Below are positions 25,069-32,558 of a DNA stretch of 64,000 nucleotides, piece after piece (positions within the stretch are counted from its first letter, which is position 1; each line of letters begins with the position of its first letter). This DNA comes from AC-56 sp963798705 (lineage in GTDB: Bacteria > Actinomycetota > Thermoleophilia > Solirubrobacterales > 70-9). The stretch covers positions 434,001 to 498,000 of the forward strand of contig CAWCTW010000005.1 in NCBI GenBank assembly GCA_963798705.1. Direction: 5' to 3'. Under the pieces are notes generated by a model. It saw only the letters and a list, made by a program, of their open reading frames with translations, was not told the origin of the DNA and did no database searches. Made by a program: the position numbers and the translations under genes.

Positions 25069-26949
25069 CTAGTCGCCGGCCGGGTTCGCGCGGGCACCGG
25101 GCGCGATCAGCCTGCACGGCCCGGGGCCGGGCGGGGCCGGGCGGCGCTCCCAGAGGTCGTATGGGCCGGCCCGTCGCTCGAGCGTGAAGCCGGCGTACGG
25201 CGGGCTGTCCTGGTTGCCCGTCACCACATGTGCGATCCCCGCCCGCGTCGTGGCGGCGCCGCCGGTGGTGGCGGGCGTCTCGGTGGCGACGCACACTCGC
25301 CCGCCTCGAAGCTCCCACACGACATAGTCACGCCCGTGCTCGTCGGCGAGCACCGGCTGTGGGAGGAGCACGAGCGTCGAGCCCTCACGCAGCTCGGGCC
25401 GAAGCTCGGTGAGCGCCGGCGAGTAGCTCGCGGGTCCCACCGGGCCGTTGACGAGCGCGAGCACCGTGGAGGCGCCCGCCGCCGCGCAGAACGCGACCGC
25501 GAGCGCCGCCCCCACAGGGCGCTGCCAACGCAGCAGGACGCCGGTCGAGCCGGTGCGGGTGCGCCCGACGGCTCCACGGATCGCTCCCAGCTCGACGATC
25601 TGCTCGGGTGAGAGGAGGGCGCGGACCGCGATCAGCATCGCGAGCGGTGAGGCGATCACCGTCGCCTTCGCCGCCTGGTAAGGCGTCCCGGCGAAGTGGG
25701 AATAGGCGTAGAGCGCAACCGCGACCGCCAGCGCGCAAGGGACCGCCCATTCGGATCGGCGAAGCCACCAGGCGAGGCCGTAGGCCAGGGCGGCCAGGCC
25801 CAGCAGCTCGCCCAGGTGGTAGCCGACCGCCGGCATCGCCCCGTCGCCGGGGTCGAGGCGGAAATCCCCCGACGGCCAGATGCCGAGCGCCTCGAGCGGG
25901 GAGATCGGGTTGAAGAGGTTGCCGAGGCCGGCCCCCGTCGGGTTGAACGTCTCGAAGCCCGCGAAGTCGGCCATCCGACCGACCTCCGGGGCAGCCGCGA
26001 CGATCAGGATCGCCAGGCCGATGCCCGCCGCGGGCGCCGCGCCTCGGGCGATGGCCGCTGTCTCGGCCCACGAACGGCGCCGCGTGACCCAGGCGATCTC
26101 GACCAGTGCCCACAGCCCCGCCGCTCCGGCGAGCCACAGGAGGCCCGGGAAGCTGTAGCAGTACACCGCCCCGACGGCGAGCGCCGCAAGAGGCGCGGCC
26201 GCCAGGGCGCGCCGCGAAGTCCCGTCCAGCGGCGAGCCGCGCGCGACCTGGTGCAGGCCGATCGCGAACGCGAGCACGAACAGCGCCTCTAGGGTCTCCT
26301 TGATGGCGCCCTGGATGAGATAGGAGGCCACGAGATAGGGCAGCCCGACGAGCAGGGCCCCCAGGGTCCCCCGCCAGCGGCCCAGCCGCCCCAGCAGGGC
26401 AAGCGGAGCGAGGGTCGCGCAGGCGGCGATGGTCAGCGCGAGGCCGTCGAACCCGTGGACGAGGCTCGCCCCCGTCGCCTTCGAGGCCGCCACAACCAGC
26501 GCGTGCGGCCCGAGTGGATAGCCCTGAGCGAGGAGCCGCGATCCTTCACCATGGGCGAGCCGGTCCGCGGCGAGCAAATGCTGCGACATGTCGGGGTTGA
26601 GCCCGGTGCCGAGGATCCCGAACCGGTGCTCGACGATGAACGGAAGCGACGCGGCGATCAGGACGGCGATCAGGGCCGGCCCGCCCACGACCGCCGCTTC
26701 GCGAAGCCCGTGCAGGCGGCCCCACAGCGAGACCACCGAGGCAACCGTCAGAACGCCGACCGCGATCGCGGCGGCGGTCCCCTCGCCCGGGAGTCGCACC
26801 GTGCCCCACGCAACCGCGGCGATGGCCGCCAACCCGACTGCCGGCGAGAGCCATGACCAGCGACCGTGTCCGCAGGCGAAGAACACCGCCTGGCCGACGC
26901 AGCCGGAGGCGACGAGGAGCGCCGCGGAGGAGGCGTACGTCCCCAGCAT
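25069..26949 (-). CDS. Polytopic membrane protein, glycosyltransferase-like
   Basis: 626 residues with at least 11-12 hydrophobic segments spread over the first 520 residues, and a soluble C-terminal tail (about 530-626) containing TLVLLPQPVLADEHGRDYVVWEL. The loop after the early TM segments has TGLNPDMSQHLLAADRLAHGEGSRLL, an acidic/His loop like those in GT-C-fold transferases, but I see no clear catalytic DxD or DE signature. It could be a polyprenyl-phosphate-sugar-dependent mannosyl/arabinosyl-type transferase or a related surface-glycan protein. The ATG at 26949 starts a plausible first TM helix. It lies 115 bases upstream of thrS on the same strand. Confidence 0.6.
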   Translation of the reverse strand: MLGTYASSAALLVASGCVGQAVFFACGHGRWSWLSPAVGLAAIAAVAWGTVRLPGEGTAAAIAVGVLTVASVVSLWGRLHGLREAAVVGGPALIAVLIAASLPFIVEHRFGILGTGLNPDMSQHLLAADRLAHGEGSRLLAQGYPLGPHALVVAASKATGASLVHGFDGLALTIAACATLAPLALLGRLGRWRGTLGALLVGLPYLVASYLIQGAIKETLEALFVLAFAIGLHQVARGSPLDGTSRRALAAAPLAALAVGAVYCYSFPGLLWLAGAAGLWALVEIAWVTRRRSWAETAAIARGAAPAAGIGLAILIVAAAPEVGRMADFAGFETFNPTGAGLGNLFNPISPLEALGIWPSGDFRLDPGDGAMPAVGYHLGELLGLAALAYGLAWWLRRSEWAVPCALAVAVALYAYSHFAGTPYQAAKATVIASPLAMLIAVRALLSPEQIVELGAIRGAVGRTRTGSTGVLLRWQRPVGAALAVAFCAAAGASTVLALVNGPVGPASYSPALTELRPELREGSTLVLLPQPVLADEHGRDYVVWELRGGRVCVATETPATTGGAATTRAGIAHVVTGNQDSPPYAGFTLERRAGPYDLWERRPAPPGPGPCRLIAPGARANPAGD

Positions 26950-27106
26950 TGGCCGGCGAGCATAGAAGCCGGCGCGGTGGCGCCTGCGCTCGCCGGGGAC
27001 CAGTGCACGAGACCGTGGCGCCGGTTTGCGCCCCGGCTGGGCGGGTATTGCTCCGGCGAGACACCTTGGCAGCCGCTGCGCCGGACGCCATAATGTCTCC
27101 CTTCCG

Positions 27107-27967
27107 ATGACCTCTGGCGCGGATCCGCCGACCAAGACCACCACCGAGCCGGAGTTCCGGATGATCCTTCCGAGCCGCGCCGAGAACGTGGCGATCGTCC
27201 GCCAGGCGCTCGCGGGGGCGATCGAGGTGCTGGGGCTGAGCGAGTCCCGGCTGCTCGACATCAACACCGCCGTCAGCGAGGCCTGCAACAACGTCGTCGT
27301 CCACGCCTACGACGGCGAGGAGGGCCCGCTGCAGGTCGACCTGCGCATCCAGGACTCGGAGCTCGAGGTGATCGTCAGGGACGACGGAGTGGGGATCCGT
27401 CCGCGCGCTCCCGAGCCCGCCCTGGAGGTCCAGGGCCTGGGGCTGTCGCTCATTCAGACCCTGAGCGATCGGGTCGAGTTCATCGGCGGCATCAGCCAGG
27501 GAACCGAGGTGCGGATGGCCTTCTCACTCAACGGGCAGAGCGATTCGTGGGCCCCCAAGTCCCCGACCGAGGCCGAAGGCGGCGCTCGGCCGCCAGGTGA
27601 GCTCGTGATGTCCGTTGCAGCCGGACAGCTTGCCGCACCCGTGCTCGGGCGGGTGATCGCGATGCTCGCGGCACGAGCCGACTTCTCGCTGGAGGGCATC
27701 TCCGAGGCGCAGCTCGTGACCGACTCGCTCGCCGCCAGCGTCCCCGGCGTGCTGGTGGGAAGCCGGATCCAGCTCGGCATCGACTCGCCGCCCGAGGAGC
27801 TCGTGGTGCGGGTGGGACCCCTCCAGCAGAGCGGTGCCGGCAGGATCATCGACGCGTCGGCCCTCGGCGAGCTGCCGCCGGTGCTGGAGCGGCTCTCCAA
27901 GGAGCACCGCATCGAGAGCTCGGACGACGGCGAGCTCCTCTGCCTCACCCTCGTCAACCCCGCCTAG
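27107..27967 (+). CDS. RsbW-like anti-sigma factor kinase with a second, degenerate domain
   Basis: 286 residues. The first 150 form a HATPase_c_2 serine kinase of the RsbW/SpoIIAB type: N box in DINTAVSEACNNVVVHAY, G1 in VRDDGVGI, G2 in GLGLSLIQTL. About 165-286 (MSVAAGQLAAPVLGRVIAML onward) looks like a second related fold that lacks the N and G boxes. Such a pair suggests a kinase half plus a regulatory or dimer-like half. Its likely partners are the two STAS proteins encoded convergently just downstream. No sigma factor gene is present in the window. Confidence 0.8.
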   Translation: MTSGADPPTKTTTEPEFRMILPSRAENVAIVRQALAGAIEVLGLSESRLLDINTAVSEACNNVVVHAYDGEEGPLQVDLRIQDSELEVIVRDDGVGIRPRAPEPALEVQGLGLSLIQTLSDRVEFIGGISQGTEVRMAFSLNGQSDSWAPKSPTEAEGGARPPGELVMSVAAGQLAAPVLGRVIAMLAARADFSLEGISEAQLVTDSLAASVPGVLVGSRIQLGIDSPPEELVVRVGPLQQSGAGRIIDASALGELPPVLERLSKEHRIESSDDGELLCLTLVNPA

Positions 27968-27986
27968 CGGCGGGCTCCAACGACGC

Positions 27987-28316
27987 TCAGACGGACTCTG
28001 GCTCGTCGACGATGTCCAGCCGCTGGTCGAGCTGGGTCACGCTGAAGACCCGCTCGACTGCGGCGGGTCCCCGGACGATCACGAAACGGCGCCCCGCCGA
28101 ACGAGCTCGCTCGTCGGCTGCGATCACCGCGCGCAGTCCGGTCGAGTCGATGAACTCAACCCCCCGAAGGTCCAGCACCAGGAGCTCCGGCGAGCCGCCC
28201 TCCGCTTCGGCGAGGCCCTCCTCGAACTTCGGAGCGCTCGCGATGTCGAGCTCGCCGACCAGCGCCACTCGCACCTGGCCCTCGCGCTCCTCCGTGCTTA
28301 TCTCGAGAAGGGACAT
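27987..28316 (-). CDS. STAS-domain anti-anti-sigma factor
   Basis: 109 residues, single STAS domain. VALVGELDIASAPKFEEGL and LLVLDLRGVEFIDSTGLRAV are diagnostic; the Ser of DSTGLR is the residue phosphorylated by RsbW-type kinases. The unphosphorylated form would bind the anti-sigma kinase and free a sigma factor. It converges with the RsbW-like gene, ends 19 bases apart, and is preceded by a second STAS gene on its own strand. Confidence 0.9.
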   Translation of the reverse strand: MSLLEISTEEREGQVRVALVGELDIASAPKFEEGLAEAEGGSPELLVLDLRGVEFIDSTGLRAVIAADERARSAGRRFVIVRGPAAVERVFSVTQLDQRLDIVDEPESV

Positions 28317-28352
28317 GAGAACGAGGCGGCACGATACACCGCCACCGCGCTG

Positions 28353-28727
28353 TCAGTCCGCGGCAAGCACCGCCGCGATCGCGGAGTCGAGCGTCTCGTA
28401 CACCGGGATCGTCCGGTCGATCGCCGTCAGCTCGAGCAGCTTCCTCACCTCGCCGCCGGTGCAGACGAGCGCCACGTTCGACTCGCCGTTCTGCGCCGGC
28501 TTGGCGCCGTGCAGAAGCGTCGCGAGACCCGTCGAGTCCACGAAGTCGCAGCCGGTGAGATCGATCACCAGCGGACGATTCTCGTCGCGCGCAGCGTCGC
28601 TCAAGAGCTCGCGGACCCGGGGGCTCGTGGCGATGTCGAGCTCGCCGACGATCGTGATCACCGACGCGCCCCGTACGACCTCCTCGGTGGCGTCGAAGGG
28701 CTTCTGATTCATCGCGTCGTCAACCAA
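28353..28727 (-). CDS. Second STAS-domain anti-anti-sigma factor
   Basis: 124 residues from a TTG start, 119 from an internal ATG at 28712. A strong AGGAGG lies 7-8 bases upstream of the TTG but over 20 bases from the ATG, so I chose the TTG. STAS signatures are ITIVGELDIATSP and LVIDLTGCDFVDSTGLATLL, again with the phosphorylatable Ser. C-terminal half: VALVCTGGEVRKLLELTAIDRTIPVY. It is related to but clearly diverged from the STAS gene downstream, so the two may answer to different partners. Confidence 0.88.
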   Translation of the reverse strand: MVDDAMNQKPFDATEEVVRGASVITIVGELDIATSPRVRELLSDAARDENRPLVIDLTGCDFVDSTGLATLLHGAKPAQNGESNVALVCTGGEVRKLLELTAIDRTIPVYETLDSAIAAVLAAD

Positions 28728-28932
28728 ACCATCCTCCTGATGGCGCGTTGCTTGGACGGTGAGCTCGCCGCCGCGCGTCGACGATGCACATCCTGCTGTC
28801 GAGATGGGGATGACACGAACGCGAGGTGATCCTAACCGCTTGACCCTGTTCCAGCAGGAGAAAGACGTTGACCACGCGACCAACCGCGCAGCCCGAGTTG
28901 GGCCGGGTGTATCTGGCCGCCGACCAGGGCAG

Positions 28933-29091
28933 CTAGTAGTAGTGGCGACGTCCCCCCACGGCGCGGCCCATCGCGCCCAATATCCAAAAGATCGCGCCGA
29001 GAACCACCAAGACGGCACCGATTGTCCAAAGGATGGGGTTGCTCCAAAAAAGGACCGCGACGACCAAGCAGATAATGCCGACGGTGATCAA
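28933..29091 (-). CDS. DUF6131 small membrane protein
   Basis: 52 residues from a TTG start preceded by GGAGG with a 5-base spacer. Two hydrophobic segments (IICLVVAVLFW and IGAVLVVLGAIFWILGAM) are followed by the conserved basic end GRAVGGRRHYY, which I recognise as the DUF6131 pattern common in actinobacteria. Function unknown. It lies just outside the left end of the mobile element. The 205 bases between it and the STAS gene hold nothing else I can support. Confidence 0.8.
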   Translation of the reverse strand: MITVGIICLVVAVLFWSNPILWTIGAVLVVLGAIFWILGAMGRAVGGRRHYY

Positions 29092-29231
29092 GTGTGCCTC
29101 CGACGTTTGGGGAATTCGTCAGCCGCGACTCTATTGCCCGCGGACCGACGGATGAACGCCGCTAGAGCGTTTGACCCGCCACCGGGCCACGGAGCGGCAA
29201 GGCTCCCCCGCTGAAATGGCTCCAGTAAGCG

Positions 29232-29278
29232 ATGGGCGCTACTGGGCTCGAACCAGTGACCTCCAGCTTGTCGAGCTG
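29232..29278. repeat. attL, 47-bp direct repeat
   Basis: Identical over 47 bases to 36007-36053. It holds only the tRNA-Val segment from the anticodon stem to the discriminator base; beyond it the 5' half of the tRNA is absent, so this is the non-functional copy. Confidence 0.93.
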
Positions 29279-29398
29279 ATCCAGGCGTCACGACGGCCGA
29301 CGACGACTGACGACGCAAGGTGCGTTTTCTGGCATGGTCATGCGGTTTCTCGCCCCTCGGACCGGATGGACAAGCGGAGTCGAGTCGACTCGAATCGC

Positions 29399-29426
29399 CG
29401 ACGTAGTGGCGTTTTAGTGGCGTCGG
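29399..29426. repeat. 28-bp direct repeat near the left end of the element
   Basis: Identical to 35929-35956, where it forms part of the 3' end of the integrase gene. It contains AGTGGCG twice, separated by TTTT. This left copy is also flanked by a 9-bp inverted repeat, ATCGCCGAC (29394-29402) and GTCGGCGAT (29422-29430). A perfect palindrome CGAGTCGACTCG sits just before it at 29381-29392. Integrase arm-type sites are one explanation. Confidence 0.8.
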
Positions 29427-29466
29427 CGATGCACAAGAGGACAACCCGAGATCGGAGGAAGCACAA

Positions 29467-29835
29467 ATGAGCACACCCGAATGGACCGAGTTCGAGGCCG
29501 CCGAGGCGATGGACGCGTTCTTGACGCCCGCGGCGGAGGCGGTCACCGCCTCGATCATCACCCTGGGCGAGATGCTGGCCGAGATGGAGCTGATTGACAC
29601 GGAGAACGTCGGCGTGCCTCGCTGGCACGTCGATCTCGGGACCGGTGAGCTGGTCGATGGGATCGAGGTCGCAGAGCCGGAGCCGAGGCTGTACGCGCTC
29701 CAGGGCACCGACGCGGTTGTCGCCACCAGGCAACGCAGCGATGGCCGTTACGAGCACGCGGTGCTCGATGAGGACGGGATGCCCGGTGAGTGGCGCACGG
29801 TGCACCCGAGTCGGATGCGACCGGATCGCAACTGA
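29467..29835 (+). CDS. Element hypothetical protein upstream of the capsid gene
   Basis: 122 residues, acidic (MSTPEWTEFEAAEAMDAFLT start), no recognised domain, no signal or membrane segment. A good ribosome-binding site, GGAGGAAGCACAA, precedes the ATG. The C-terminal half is beta-strand-like (RWHVDLGTGELVDG, LYALQGTDAVVATRQR). As the first gene of the element and 80 bases ahead of the capsid gene it may be a head-associated or regulatory protein; there is no direct evidence. Confidence 0.6.
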   Translation: MSTPEWTEFEAAEAMDAFLTPAAEAVTASIITLGEMLAEMELIDTENVGVPRWHVDLGTGELVDGIEVAEPEPRLYALQGTDAVVATRQRSDGRYEHAVLDEDGMPGEWRTVHPSRMRPDRN

Positions 29836-29915
29836 TCGGCGCTGGCCGTCCGGGGCGGTGGCCAGACTTGAGATCGGAGCAGCACGCGAATACAGACCCA
29901 CTAGGAGGTCAAACG

Positions 29916-31067
29916 ATGGACAATCTTCGCGAGCAGCTCCAAGCTGCCGAAACCCGTGTTCGAGAGCTTCGCCATGAGCGCATCCGGGCGAAGAAACTCG
30001 CCGACAACGCCAAGGCGGTTTACGCCGAGGGCCAGACCGAGACTGCGATGCGCAACGCGCAAGCGGTGGTGGAGGCGCTACGCGACGTCGAATCTCGGCT
30101 AGAGCAGGCGACCGAGGAACAGACACGGCTACTCGGGCGACTCGCTGACGCCGAACGCGGTATCGCCGGCTGGAGTCGCCCCGGTGTCAACGGCTACGCC
30201 GAGATCGGCCGCAAGCTGAATCTGGAGCGCGGCGTTAACACCGTCGCCGTTAACGCGGCCAGTCTGCTCCGAGCTCAGGTTCCGGGGCCGGCACCAATGA
30301 GTCTGCGCGAAGCGCAGAACGTGCCGGCGACCGGATCGACGGCGCCGACCGGACCGTTCTACGCCTATCAAGCGTTCCCGCGGGCCGATACCGCCGGGAA
30401 CGTGGCGGTCACCGACTTCACGATCTCGTTCACCGAGGCCACGGTGTCCGGCATGGAGCGCGACGTGGACGAGGTGACCGACAAGCAGACCCTCGCCGGC
30501 AGCTATGCGCTTGCGACCCCGGATGTCCGGCAGCACGCGATCGTGGCCGAGAACGTGCCGCTGAAGCTGCTTTCGACGGCGGCGTTCCCGGCGTTCCTCG
30601 ATACCGAGTTGCGTCGACAGGTCGACCTCTCCGTTGACCGGGCCGTCGTCGCAGCGATCACCGCTAGTTCACCGCCGAGCGGATCATCGGGCAGCGACCT
30701 GATCTCCAAGCTCAGGAATGGAATCGCCGACTCGCGATCGTATGGCGCTTGGCCGACCGTGCTCCTGGTCAGCGTCAACGATTCGAGCAGTCTCGATCTG
30801 ACCACGGTTGGGGCCGATGACATGTACCTGTTCCTGCCCCGAGACACCGGCAGCTCCTCGCCGCTTTGGGGCTTGCGAGTGATCGAGTCGCCGGCGGTGT
30901 CGAACCCGGTGTTGGTCGATGCGCGTGCCGCCGTCCTGTACACCGGCACCGCCAGCGCGACCGTTGACGATCTCTCGGGCTTGAAGCAGAACACGGCGCG
31001 GATTCGAACCGAGGCTGAAGTTCTGCTCCATGTTCGTTGCGCGGAGATGCTTTATGTCATCGCGTGA
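29916..31067 (+). CDS. HK97-fold phage major capsid protein
   Basis: 383 residues. I chose the ATG at 29916 because AGGAGGT lies 6 bases upstream; the frame extends further but without such a site. Residues 1-80 form a charged coiled coil (LREQLQAAETRVRELRHERI), like the N-terminal scaffold (delta) region of HK97-type capsids. The rest follows the family plan: an E-loop/N-arm region with VTDFTISFTEATVSG, the spine and P-domain helix FPAFLDTELRRQVDLSVDRAVVAAI, an A-domain stretch GLRVIESPAVSNPVLVDARA, and a terminal strand RTEAEVLLHVRCAEMLYVIA. No separate protease gene is seen, so maturation would be protease-independent or helper-supplied. The call rests on pattern, not alignment. Confidence 0.78.
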   Translation: MDNLREQLQAAETRVRELRHERIRAKKLADNAKAVYAEGQTETAMRNAQAVVEALRDVESRLEQATEEQTRLLGRLADAERGIAGWSRPGVNGYAEIGRKLNLERGVNTVAVNAASLLRAQVPGPAPMSLREAQNVPATGSTAPTGPFYAYQAFPRADTAGNVAVTDFTISFTEATVSGMERDVDEVTDKQTLAGSYALATPDVRQHAIVAENVPLKLLSTAAFPAFLDTELRRQVDLSVDRAVVAAITASSPPSGSSGSDLISKLRNGIADSRSYGAWPTVLLVSVNDSSSLDLTTVGADDMYLFLPRDTGSSSPLWGLRVIESPAVSNPVLVDARAAVLYTGTASATVDDLSGLKQNTARIRTEAEVLLHVRCAEMLYVIA

Positions 31068-31293
31068 GCCGGAGACTCGCGAAGTGCTGCTCGTTGACGG
31101 TGACAACGACGACCGGCCGATTGCGGTGGTCGTGCTCGACGCCGAGACTTATCGAGTGTGGACCGAAAGGTCTGCTGAATGGAGGACTGGAAGGCAGTCG
31201 AGCCGATCGGCGGATACCAGTCGATCGGACCTCCGTGGTCCTCACCTCCTAGTTGCTCCGCGTGGTCTTCGCGGAGATCGTTCGACGGGTTGA
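31054..31293 (+). CDS. Small element protein overlapping the capsid gene
   Basis: 79 residues starting at an ATG 14 bases before the capsid stop. The first 45 residues (VLLVDGDNDDRPIAVVVLDAETYRVW) look protein-like; the remainder is Ser/Arg-rich and may be past a frameshift. No family recognised. Confidence 0.4.
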   Translation: MSSREPETREVLLVDGDNDDRPIAVVVLDAETYRVWTERSAEWRTGRQSSRSADTSRSDLRGPHLLVAPRGLRGDRSTG

Positions 31294-31339
31294 CTGGCGC
31301 GTGTTCTTCACGCTGCGCGTCGGTCGCCCGTCGAAATCC

Positions 31340-31389
31340 GGTGCGGCAGAATCCAAAACCCCTATAGGAATCTGCCTTTGTGCCGCACC
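31340..31389. repeat. Hairpin A of a related pair inside the element
   Basis: Inverted arms GGTGCGGCA (31340-31348) and TGCCGCACC (31381-31389) enclose AATCCAAAACCCCTA and GGAATCTG. The same organisation, with matching internal words, recurs at 34175-34224. This copy is non-coding, between the capsid operon and the RHH gene. Confidence 0.75.
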
Positions 31390-31471
31390 CCAAAGAGGGG
31401 GGGCGGGTTCAATCACGGCGGGACGGCATGCCGACCACACCTACGGTGTCCGTCGCGAGCGAATCTGAGCC

Positions 31472-31795
31472 ATGAATCCGGGTGACACGCGACTGAGCAT
31501 CCGCGTCACCGGCCGGATGCTGGCCCAGCTTGACGATCTGGCAGCCGAACGCGGTGTCGATCGCTCCCGAGTTGTCCGACAGCTCCTCGAAGCGGCGCTC
31601 GGGGGTCGGCCCACGCCTCCGACCACCATTGCCCCGATCGGCGAGAACGAGATCATCGAGCTGCTGACCGAAAAGGCCCGCGCCGGCAACGTCTCGGCAT
31701 TGCGGACCCTGCTTGCCCGCGAGGAGTCGCGAGGTCCACGGGATCGGTCGATGGCGGCGCTGAGGGAGCTGGTCGATTCGACCCGGCTGCGATGA
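31472..31795 (+). CDS. Ribbon-helix-helix DNA-binding protein
   Basis: 107 residues. Residues 5-45 (TRLSIRVTGRMLAQLDDLAA, then RGVDRSRVVRQLLEAAL) form an RHH (CopG/Arc) fold. The C-terminal part ENEIIELLTEKARAGNVSALRTLLARE resembles the helical segment seen in small-terminase-like and related phage proteins (the GNVSAL pattern). It may act as the element's repressor, a replication-control protein or a packaging recognition subunit. It overlaps the next gene by 4 bases and lies about 80 bases downstream of hairpin A. Confidence 0.65.
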   Translation: MNPGDTRLSIRVTGRMLAQLDDLAAERGVDRSRVVRQLLEAALGGRPTPPTTIAPIGENEIIELLTEKARAGNVSALRTLLAREESRGPRDRSMAALRELVDSTRLR

Positions 31796-32007
31796 CGGCT
31801 GAAGCCCGAGCCATCATCGAGGGCGCGTTCCGGGTACTCGGGCTCGATCCGACCCCGGACGAGTTGACGACGGTGGCGGCGATGCTGCGGGATGCCGGCG
31901 AGGAGATCGTCGCGGCGGTGACTGGTGCCGGCACCGATGTCGCTGAGATCGCCCGAGCGGCTGGTTCGAGCGGCTTCGTGGCGCTCGATCTGGCTGCCGA
32001 ATTCTGA
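31792..32007 (+). CDS. Small element protein coupled to the RHH gene
   Basis: 71 residues, helical and acidic (MTAEARAIIEGAFRVLGLDP start), no recognised family. The ATG overlaps the stop of the RHH gene (ATGA), which supports translation. Possibly a partner or modulator of the RHH protein. Confidence 0.5.
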   Translation: MTAEARAIIEGAFRVLGLDPTPDELTTVAAMLRDAGEEIVAAVTGAGTDVAEIARAAGSSGFVALDLAAEF

Positions 32008-32558
32008 TTCGCCGGGGTTCGCATGGTGCGATCCGATCTCGCGGTTATCGTGACGGTCACGGGCTTTCCTCCTGCGTGAGCCCAGACTCATTCGTCGGCG
32101 GGCCGTCCCTTTCGGACGGCTTCGTCGTCTCAGGGTTCCGTCATCCGCGGATGGGATGATCGGCGACACGAATGAGTCTCACGCTTGGAGAACGCTCGAA
32201 TGCGGCGCTTGCTCACCGTTGAGGATCTGAAGCGGGCGAAGGGCAAGCCCGGTCAGACCGTCCGCGATGCGCTGAATGACCCTGCGACCGTGACCGTGAC
32301 CCGTTGGTCGCGGATCGTCACCGCCACGAAGCAATCCGGCCGTCACCGCCGCGCACCTGGGCAGCGTTCGGATCGGGCCCGTGGCTCGCGTCGATGCTCG
32401 CGTACATCGAGCCGGTCGGCATCGAGTCGCGGCGATCCCGACCCATCCGACTCTGACGATCCCCACCATCCCGAGCTAGATCGGCATCGCGTCGATCGAG
32501 ATCGGCATCGCGATGATCGACACGCTCAGCATGTAGCTCACACCGGGAGTGCGGCGTC
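32008..32558 (+). other. Unresolved stretch before the primase gene
   Basis: An ORF from about 32200 begins convincingly (MRRLLTVEDLKRAKGKPGQT, about 45 residues) but then turns into Arg/Ser/His-rich sequence, as if it had left its frame. Two other frames give short protein-like runs over 32330-32460 before stops. I read this as a small broken gene. A near-repeat of GATCGGCATCGCG occurs twice around 32479-32510. Nothing else is recognised between 32008 and 32199. Confidence 0.3.

Noticed and set aside
29394..29430. Possible CRISPR or terminator at the 28-bp repeat
   Set aside because: Only two copies 6.5 kb apart; no spacers and no T run after a stem.
29171..29470. Open frame across attL (starts MTRHRATERQ, contains YWARTSDLQLVE)
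   Set aside because: The YWARTSDLQ segment is the translation of the tRNA fragment and the end is the integrase repeat; no real protein.
31253..31468. Small plus-strand frame over hairpin A
   Set aside because: It has no ribosome site and its translation is that of the hairpin and flanks.
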